64,000 nt of DNA from Actinomadura sp. WMMA1423 (GTDB taxonomy: Bacteria > Actinomycetota > Actinomycetes > Streptosporangiales > Streptosporangiaceae). Both the position numbers and the translations under genes were made by a program. The notes under the pieces were generated by a model. That model was given only the letters and a program-made list of their open reading frames with translations, did no database searches and was not told where the DNA came from. Below, piece after piece: positions 58,931 to 64,000 of the stretch; the stretch's first letter is position 1; every line of letters begins with the position of its first letter. The stretch is from contig NZ_CP041244.1 of assembly GCF_006547145.1 (NCBI RefSeq), positions 1,302,001-1,366,000 on the forward strand, in the 5' to 3' direction.

Positions 58931-59845
58931 TCACACGTGAGAAGCCCACCACAGCGTGTGCTCTCTGGAGATCGCCTCCTCGACCTCGTCCACGAAGTGA
59001 GCCCAGTCCGCCTCGGTTTCCGGCCACCGGATCCTTGAGGCGATCTCGGCGAGCTCCTGTGCCGCGATCCCGTAAGCCGTGGCCAGCTGCTGGTGCTGCC
59101 GCGTCTGTACCCACGCCAGTCCGCCCGCTGCGATGGCTCCGGCGATGCCGGGCAGGTCGAGAGACAGGACGCTGACGGCGTTCAGGACGGCCGCGATCAG
59201 GCCGACCGTCTCCAGCGATGCCAGTAGCACTGACCAGCGGGAGACGCTGCGCCCGTGCTTCCACGCACGCATGGAGTACCAACGGCTCTGATCCTCGATC
59301 CGTCCTGTTCGATAGGCCTGTTTGCGGGCGTCGAGGGGTCGCGCCCGCAGGGCCCGCATCTCCTCGGTGACCTGGAGGCCGTAGGTCTCTCCTCGTGACG
59401 GGAGGCTGTGCAGGTTGCCCAGGATCTTCGCGAATCTCTGCAGCAACAGCGTCTCGGCCGCCCGCTCGTCACCGGCGTCCTTGCCGAAGGGCTGGCCGCC
59501 GACCGCGAACCGCCAGGCGAGCGTCTTGGTGGACTCGGCTGCCGCTCGGGACTCGTACCACTGGCGGTCGGGCCGTTCGGTCAGGAGGTACACCTCGACG
59601 ACGAGCGCGGTGCACAGGGTCCCTGCCGCGCCCACCGCGGCCGCGTCGAGCCGCCCCACGACGATGTCGAAGCTTCCGAGCACGGCGGCGAGCAGCAGGG
59701 CGACCAGACGCAGTGCCGTGGCCGCCAGCAGGCGCTGCTGGCAGCTGATCGCGCTGGTGTCAGCTGCTCGGAAGAGCGCGGGGTAGTGCGAATCCGCCAG
59801 TGCCTCCACTCCTTCGAGTTGAAGTAGAGTAATGCTTTCTGTCAA
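58931..59845 (-). CDS. SLATT/DUF4231-type membrane protein
   Basis: An approximately 304-residue protein with two transmembrane pairs. The first is RLVALLLAAVLGSFDIVVGR with VGAAGTLCTALVVEVYLL. The second is VLLASLETVGLIAAVLNAVS with GIAGAIAAGGLAWVQTRQ. The linker carries WYESRAAAESTKTLAWRFAV, a characteristic SLATT/DUF4231 motif. The likely start is TTG 59845 (TESITLLQLEGVEALADSHY, a conserved N-terminus in relatives). The frame stays open to 60013, but that part is Pro/Arg-rich. The family is predicted to form effector pores in nucleotide-sensing conflict systems, and the adjacent SLOG gene fits as sensor. Confidence 0.75.
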   Translation of the reverse strand: MTESITLLQLEGVEALADSHYPALFRAADTSAISCQQRLLAATALRLVALLLAAVLGSFDIVVGRLDAAAVGAAGTLCTALVVEVYLLTERPDRQWYESRAAAESTKTLAWRFAVGGQPFGKDAGDERAAETLLLQRFAKILGNLHSLPSRGETYGLQVTEEMRALRARPLDARKQAYRTGRIEDQSRWYSMRAWKHGRSVSRWSVLLASLETVGLIAAVLNAVSVLSLDLPGIAGAIAAGGLAWVQTRQHQQLATAYGIAAQELAEIASRIRWPETEADWAHFVDEVEEAISREHTLWWASHV

Positions 59846-60214
59846 CCCTCTGTGAATAAATGCTCGGTCCGTCGCAGCAGAGAAGGCCGGATCCGGCCAT
59901 GTGATCGTTGCCGGGCGGTATGCGGGCGGCTTAGATCGCAGTAGCGGGCGGCTAGGACGATGCGCCAACTGGAAGAATCCGCGATGGCCGCCAGGCGGCT
60001 GCGTTGGGGGCAACCCATCAACGTAGCGGATGGGGGTCTTCCATGCCCACTTCTTGCGTGAACCCGATGCGCTTCCCCTATGCCTGCCTCATGTCCCGGA
60101 GATACGGATGGCCGACCAACGTACAATCGGGCAGGTTGTTTTGCTCCTCCTATGGATGCGACCAGACTGCGATGTAACGGTGCAGGAGCCTGGGGCAATG
60201 TCAGGCTAAAAAGT
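59846..60214. other. Intergenic region between the SLATT and Fxs units
   Basis: This region must contain the leftward SLATT promoter. Short rightward frames (for example MRQLEESAMAARRLRWGQP from about 59959) stop quickly and match no family I know. A/T-richer bases near 59830-59880 (CTGTGAATAAATGC) may be promoter sequence. Confidence 0.45.
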
Positions 60215-60256
60215 GCCTAAGCCGATGACCACGGCGCCGTGGCCATCGGCTTAGGC
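60215..60256 (-). terminator. 42-bp near-perfect palindrome, terminator-like in the leftward direction
   Basis: GCCTAAGCCGATGACCACGG and its complement meet at 60235/60236 with one mismatched pair over 21 bp. On the minus strand the stem is followed by CACTTTTTAG, a textbook intrinsic terminator tail; on the plus strand no T-tract follows. It lies 82 bases before the precursor gene fxsA. Confidence 0.7.
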
Positions 60257-60337
60257 GCCTCTAAGTTTGGCGACTATCCGTAGCGACGAAGGAGCCGAGC
60301 GTGACCGTCGGTGCATGATAATACGAATGGGACTAAA

Positions 60338-60517
60338 ATGGACGTTCTAGCAAAAAGTGACGCGCCAGACCTCACCGTACCGTGCTGCTCTCGGCTCGAC
60401 GTACTGGCGGCGAGCAGCGAGACGGCTCGGATCGTCGCGCGGTTCACTCGAAAGGACCAGCAGGAAGCGGATGGAGCAGAGCCGGTACGGGTAGCCGCAT
60501 TCAACTCGTTCATCTGA
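60338..60517 (+). CDS. fxsA: FxSxx-COOH RiPP precursor peptide FxsA
   Basis: A 59-residue peptide ending VRVAAFNSFI. The last five residues, Phe55-Asn-Ser57-Phe-Ile, match the FxSxx-COOH rule of the FxsA precursor family, whose core is crosslinked by the radical SAM enzyme FxsB into a cyclophane between the Phe side chain and the Ser position. The upstream 50 residues are the leader, acidic in part, with an unusual Cys16-Cys17 pair. It starts at ATG 60338 (weak GGGA upstream); a GTG at 60311 is in frame. The stop is 17 bases before the FxsB start. Confidence 0.88.
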   Translation: MDVLAKSDAPDLTVPCCSRLDVLAASSETARIVARFTRKDQQEADGAEPVRVAAFNSFI

Positions 60518-60534
60518 GGCCACATTCCATATCG

Positions 60535-62838
60535 ATGGCCGTGTCAGCTCTATTTCGACAGTTCGTGCTCAAGGTCCACAGCAGGTGCGACCTGGCATGT
60601 GATCACTGCTATGTCTACGAGCACGCAGACCAGAGTTGGCGCGGGCGGCCTCTGAGGATGACCGGCGCCACCATGGCGCGGACGGCCGAGCGCATCGCCG
60701 ACCATGTCAGGGCCCACGGTCTGGACGAGGTCTGCCTGGTCCTGCACGGCGGAGAGCCGCTCCTGGCCGGACCGGACCATCTGCGCGACCTCATCATCGC
60801 GCTGCGCGGCCCGCTGCGCGGTCTCTGCGACATCGACCTGCATCTCCATACCAACGGCGTGCGCCTCGACCGGGAGTTCTGCGACCTCTTCCGCGAGCAC
60901 CGCGTCAAGATCGGGATCTCGCTGGACGGGGATCGGGCCGCCAACGACAGGCACCGCCTCTACCGAGATGGGCGGAGCAGCTACGACAAGGTCGTCAAAG
61001 CCGTCGAACTGCTCCGCACGGAGTATCCCGACCTGTACTCCGGTCTTCTCTGCACCATCGACGTGAAGAATGATCCGATCGCCGTCTACGAGGAACTCCT
61101 GGCGCATGAGCCCCCGGCGATCGACTTCCTCTGGCCGCACCACACCTGGGACCGGCCGCCCCCGCGGCCATCAGCCACCGCCTATTCCGACTGGCTGATC
61201 AGGATCGCGGACCGCTGGTTCGCCGACGGGCGCCCGGTCGCCATTCGGATGTTCGACTCGATCACCAGCACGAGCCAAGGCGGGAGAAGCTTCACCGAAT
61301 CCCTCGGCCTCGAGCCGACCGATCTCCTCGTCGTGGAGACCGACGGACGGTACGAGCAGGTCGACTCGCTCAAGACCGCCTACGACGGCGCGCCGGGTAC
61401 CGGAACCGACGTCTTCCAGAACTCAGTCGACCAGGCGGGAGAGCATTACGGTGTCGCGGCGCGTCGAGGTGGGCTCGCCGCGCTGTGCACGCAGTGCAAG
61501 GAATGCCCCGTCGTGGCCACCTGCGGCGGCGGACTGTTCGCCCACCGATACCGCGGAGACGGATCCGGCTTCGACAACCCCAGCGTCTACTGTGATGACC
61601 TGTTCACTCTGGTCGAACACGTTCGGAAGCGCGTCGCAGAGCGTCCCGACGTGCTGCCTCCCGCCGTTCTGCGCTCCCTGGCCGCGGGCCACGGAGACCG
61701 GTCGGCGATCAGCCGCCTGAAGAGCACCCAGGCGGTCGGCAATCTCAGCCTTCTCGTGACGATCGGCCGCGCGACCACCCCGGGTCCGGCTTGGGACCTG
61801 GTGAAACGGGTCGAGGCCGAGGACCCCGCGTCACTCGACGCCGTACTCGCCCACCCCTACGTGCGGGTGTGGGCGGCCGAGCGGCTCAGAGATCTCGAGT
61901 GGGGCGCCGATCCCGCCGACGACGGCCTGATCGCCGCCGTCGCCTGCGTGGCCGCCGCACGTGCCGGGCTGAGCGCCGAGCTCCAGATCCCCGTTCGGGG
62001 CGGCGCGGCGTACTTCCCGACGGTCGGGCGGTTCGCGGTCCTGGACAAGGACGTGACCACGGTGGTGGTCGCCGACGGACGGATCCACGTCCCGGACGCC
62101 GGTGAGCCGGAGGAGGTCCGGCGTGTGCGGGCCGGGAGGCTCTCCGTCGCGCTGGAGGACCTGGACCCCTTCCGCGACCGTCATGACTGGCCCGCCGCCG
62201 GGAGGCTCAGCGACAAGGAGTTCGACCGGTGGCGGATCTTCCTGCGCGAGGCATGGGAGTTGCTGGAGGCGGACTACGCGGAGTACGCCGAGGGAATCGC
62301 CGGCGCCCTGTCAACGATCGTTCCGCTCAAGGATCCGGGAGGGGGACGCAGCGTGAGCTCGGCGGCGCGCGACGCGTTCGGATCGGTCGGCATCGCACTT
62401 CCCGAGACTCCGGCTCTGCTCTGCCTGCTGCTGCTGCACGAGTTCCAGCACGTGAAGCTCGGCGCAGTACTCGATTTCGTCGACCTCTATGACGCGAACG
62501 ACCACGCCAAGTACCAGGCCCCCTGGCGCGAGGATCTCCGGCCGATCGAAGGACTGCTCCAGGGCACTTACGCGCACATCGCCGTCGCCGACTTCTGGCG
62601 TCGCAGAGCCCAGTCGCCGGACAGCGGCACCGCCGTGGAGGCATGCGCGCACTTCGACGAGTGGTACCCGAAGACGCTCTCCGCGGTGGGCGTCCTGGAG
62701 GCGAGCGGGGCCCTGACGGGTCTCGGCGAGCAGTTCGTGGCCGGGATGCGCACGACGCTGGAATCCTGGCGGCCGCCTCCTGAGGTGCCGTCCGCCCCGG
62801 CACCCTCGCGGGGTCCGCAGCGTGGTGCGGCGGACTGA
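60535..62838 (+). CDS. fxsB: Radical SAM/SPASM cyclophane synthase FxsB with HExxH domain
   Basis: A 767-residue two-part enzyme. The radical SAM cluster is Cys18-x3-Cys22-x2-Cys25 (SRCDLACDHCYVYEH). LVLHGGEPLL and LHTNGVRLD follow as the GGE and strand motifs. The SPASM auxiliary-cluster cysteines lie in CTQCKECPVVATC (318-330). The second half (about 420-767) is the FxsB-specific extension, carrying an intact HEFQH (His635-His639) of HExxH type. Family members install the C-C crosslink on the FxSxx core, while the HExxH part may be a peptidase or scaffold. The AAC(3) gene overlaps its end by 17 bases. Confidence 0.92.
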   Translation: MAVSALFRQFVLKVHSRCDLACDHCYVYEHADQSWRGRPLRMTGATMARTAERIADHVRAHGLDEVCLVLHGGEPLLAGPDHLRDLIIALRGPLRGLCDIDLHLHTNGVRLDREFCDLFREHRVKIGISLDGDRAANDRHRLYRDGRSSYDKVVKAVELLRTEYPDLYSGLLCTIDVKNDPIAVYEELLAHEPPAIDFLWPHHTWDRPPPRPSATAYSDWLIRIADRWFADGRPVAIRMFDSITSTSQGGRSFTESLGLEPTDLLVVETDGRYEQVDSLKTAYDGAPGTGTDVFQNSVDQAGEHYGVAARRGGLAALCTQCKECPVVATCGGGLFAHRYRGDGSGFDNPSVYCDDLFTLVEHVRKRVAERPDVLPPAVLRSLAAGHGDRSAISRLKSTQAVGNLSLLVTIGRATTPGPAWDLVKRVEAEDPASLDAVLAHPYVRVWAAERLRDLEWGADPADDGLIAAVACVAAARAGLSAELQIPVRGGAAYFPTVGRFAVLDKDVTTVVVADGRIHVPDAGEPEEVRRVRAGRLSVALEDLDPFRDRHDWPAAGRLSDKEFDRWRIFLREAWELLEADYAEYAEGIAGALSTIVPLKDPGGGRSVSSAARDAFGSVGIALPETPALLCLLLLHEFQHVKLGAVLDFVDLYDANDHAKYQAPWREDLRPIEGLLQGTYAHIAVADFWRRRAQSPDSGTAVEACAHFDEWYPKTLSAVGVLEASGALTGLGEQFVAGMRTTLESWRPPPEVPSAPAPSRGPQRGAAD

Positions 62839-63646
62839 CACCTCGGAGGACCACCCGGCCGCGGTCGGGCGCGCGGCGCTTGCCGACGACCTGAGGGCTC
62901 TGGGGGTACGGCCCGGAAGCGCCGTCCTGGTGCACGCGTCGCTGCGCAGCGTGGGGCCGGTCGAGGGTGGCGCGGCCACGGTGGCGGGCGCTCTCGGCGA
63001 GGTCCTCGGTCCCGAAGGAACGATCGTCGTGCCCACGGCAACGGCCGAGAATTCCGACAGTTCCCGCGCGTACCTGGAACGGACGAGGGGCATGTCCTCG
63101 GCCGAGCGCGAGCGTTTCAACCGGTCGATGCCGGCGTTCGACCTCGCGTCCACACCATCGACCGGGATGGGCGTGCTCGCCGAGCACATCCGGACGTCTC
63201 CCGGCGCCTGCCGGAGCGGCCACCCCCAGACGTCGTTCGCGGCGCTCGGCGCGGAGGCCGCGCACATGACCGCGGCGCACGCGCCGGACTGCCATTACGG
63301 CGAGAGGTCGCCGCTGGCGAAGCTGTACGAGGCCGAGGCCGACATCCTGCTGATCGGTGTCGGGTACGACAGGTGCACGGCGCTCCACCTCGCGGAGTAC
63401 CGTTATCGGCCCGCCCCACCGACCCGCACATACCGCTGTGTGATCGAACGCGGCGGCCGCCCGGTCTGGTGGGAGTACGAGGACGTCGTCCTGGACGACG
63501 GGGATTTCGCCGCACTCGGCCGCGCCCTCGACCGGACACGCCATGTGGTCAAGGGACGTGTCGGTCGCGCCGGCTCCTGCCGTGTTCCAGTGAGGGCCGC
63601 GGTCGAGTTCGCCTGCGCCTGGCTCGCGGACACGCGCGGCTGCTGA
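62822..63646 (+). CDS. AAC(3)-family N-acetyltransferase of the Fxs locus
   Basis: A 274-residue protein of the aminoglycoside 3-N-acetyltransferase fold. It has SAVLVHASLRSVGPVEGGAA near residue 35, EGTIVVPTAT, a GHPQTSFAALG motif, and LLIGVGYDRCTALHLAEYRY, the CoA-site signature of the family. GTG 62822 overlaps fxsB by 17 bases, so the two are co-translated. AAC(3) homologues recur beside FxsB genes. Here it more likely acetylates the RiPP or its target than an antibiotic, but aminoglycoside activity is possible. Confidence 0.88.
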   Translation: MVRRTDTSEDHPAAVGRAALADDLRALGVRPGSAVLVHASLRSVGPVEGGAATVAGALGEVLGPEGTIVVPTATAENSDSSRAYLERTRGMSSAERERFNRSMPAFDLASTPSTGMGVLAEHIRTSPGACRSGHPQTSFAALGAEAAHMTAAHAPDCHYGERSPLAKLYEAEADILLIGVGYDRCTALHLAEYRYRPAPPTRTYRCVIERGGRPVWWEYEDVVLDDGDFAALGRALDRTRHVVKGRVGRAGSCRVPVRAAVEFACAWLADTRGC

Positions 63647-63723
63647 CGCACGACGCGATTTGCGTCATAGTACATATTCACATCAGAGTGTCCGGTCATA
63701 CAGTTGTCCCAGAAGGGAGTGGT

Positions 63724-64000
63724 ATGTCCGGAAGGAGCTCACCGGAGAACGAGCGCCCGCAGTTCTTTCTGAGTTATGCCAGGTCACGCTTTCAGCCCGA
63801 GGTCTCCGGCCGGTGGGTGACCCAGTTCTTCGACGATCTCTGCCAGGATGTCGGCCAGACAATGGGCGTGTCCAATCCGGGATTTATGGACAGGCAGATC
63901 CCGGTGGGGGTCGAGTGGTCAGACCGCCTGAAGATCGCTTTGTCGAACTGCCGGATCTTTGTCGCGCTGTTCTCTCCCGCCTACTTCGAGAGCGACTACT
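63724..64000 (+). CDS. fxsC: TIR-like FxsC protein, N-terminal part (runs off the window)
   Basis: The first 92 codons of a TIR-fold protein, starting at ATG 63724 after AAGGGA. The start of the fold reads PQFFLSYARSRFQ, followed by FFDDLCQDVG, MDRQIPVGVEWSDRLKIALS and CRIFVALFSPAYFESDY. Bacterial TIR proteins hydrolyse or cyclise NAD+, and FxsC proteins with this N-terminus follow FxsB genes. The TIR catalytic Glu position cannot be judged from this fragment with certainty. It stands 77 bases after the acetyltransferase gene. Confidence 0.82.
   Translation, partial: MSGRSSPENERPQFFLSYARSRFQPEVSGRWVTQFFDDLCQDVGQTMGVSNPGFMDRQIPVGVEWSDRLKIALSNCRIFVALFSPAYFESDY

Noticed and set aside
59838..59870. 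TTGACA as a -35 promoter box before the SLATT gene
   Set aside because: On the minus strand TTGACA coincides with the likely TTG start codon and continues into the conserved N-terminus TESITLLQLEG, so it is more likely coding.

Overview
The window is high-GC DNA with GTG/TTG starts, overlapping stop/start codons, XRE-DUF397-ATPase triads, DUF5753 regulators, an FxSxx-COOH RiPP locus and 3-ketosteroid catabolism genes. This points to an actinomycete, most likely of the Actinomadura/Streptosporangiales kind (inference from gene content only).

Left arm (1-17.7 kb), catabolic. It opens with the tail of a 3-ketosteroid delta1-dehydrogenase (kstD) facing the two-component 3-ketosteroid 9alpha-hydroxylase (kshA-kshB). 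A leftward glycoside-utilisation operon follows: MFS transporter, GH78 alpha-rhamnosidase and GH3 beta-glycosidase, with the stump of a deleted GH1 glycosidase in front and a divergent TetR gene. Then come an IclR and a second TetR regulator, and a rightward oxidative cluster: SDR, serine esterase, SnoaL-like protein, Baeyer-Villiger monooxygenase, [3Fe-4S] ferredoxin and P450. Together these could hydroxylate a terpenoid or steroid-like substrate, oxidise it to a ketone, insert oxygen to form an ester or lactone, and hydrolyse that.

Middle (17.7-46.4 kb), an integrated and partly decayed accessory region. It is bounded at 18.3 and 46.3 kb by identical 43-bp copies of the 3' half of a tRNA-Pro(GGG) gene, embedded in longer repeats. 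A third copy of the repeat, without the tRNA core, lies at 28.9 kb. The first half (18.6-28.3 kb) holds debris (IS3 transposase, relaxase tail, SAV_2336-type and MMPL fragments) plus an intact STAND NTPase with a TPR array still near-identical at DNA level, its small partner, and a membrane pentapeptide-repeat protein. The second half (29.0-45.8 kb) is a compact stress island: FUSC transporter, CNBD-thioredoxin reductase-like flavoprotein, thioredoxin, Hsp20, Na+/H+ antiporter, large LuxR regulator, histone-fold DUF1931 protein, dnaK-grpE-cbpA-cbpM-clpB and an ATP-dependent DNA ligase. Repeats lie on both sides of it.

Right arm (46.4-64 kb). A DUF397/XRE pair stands divergent to an anti-sigma-type ATPase with two small downstream ORFs. 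A 540-bp stretch covering those small ORFs is duplicated from 21 kb. A peptidase remnant precedes a four-gene cluster (acyl-CoA dehydrogenase, alpha-oxoamine-synthase-like PLP enzyme, ATP-grasp ligase, MFS exporter) that looks like a small-molecule biosynthetic operon, followed by a large TPR regulator and an APH-family kinase. The end holds a leftward SLOG + SLATT pair and, divergently, an Fxs RiPP operon: precursor ending FNSFI, FxsB radical SAM/SPASM enzyme with an HExxH domain, AAC(3)-family acetyltransferase, and the start of a TIR-like FxsC protein cut by the window edge.

All assignments come from reading the sequence and remembered family features; no database search was run.
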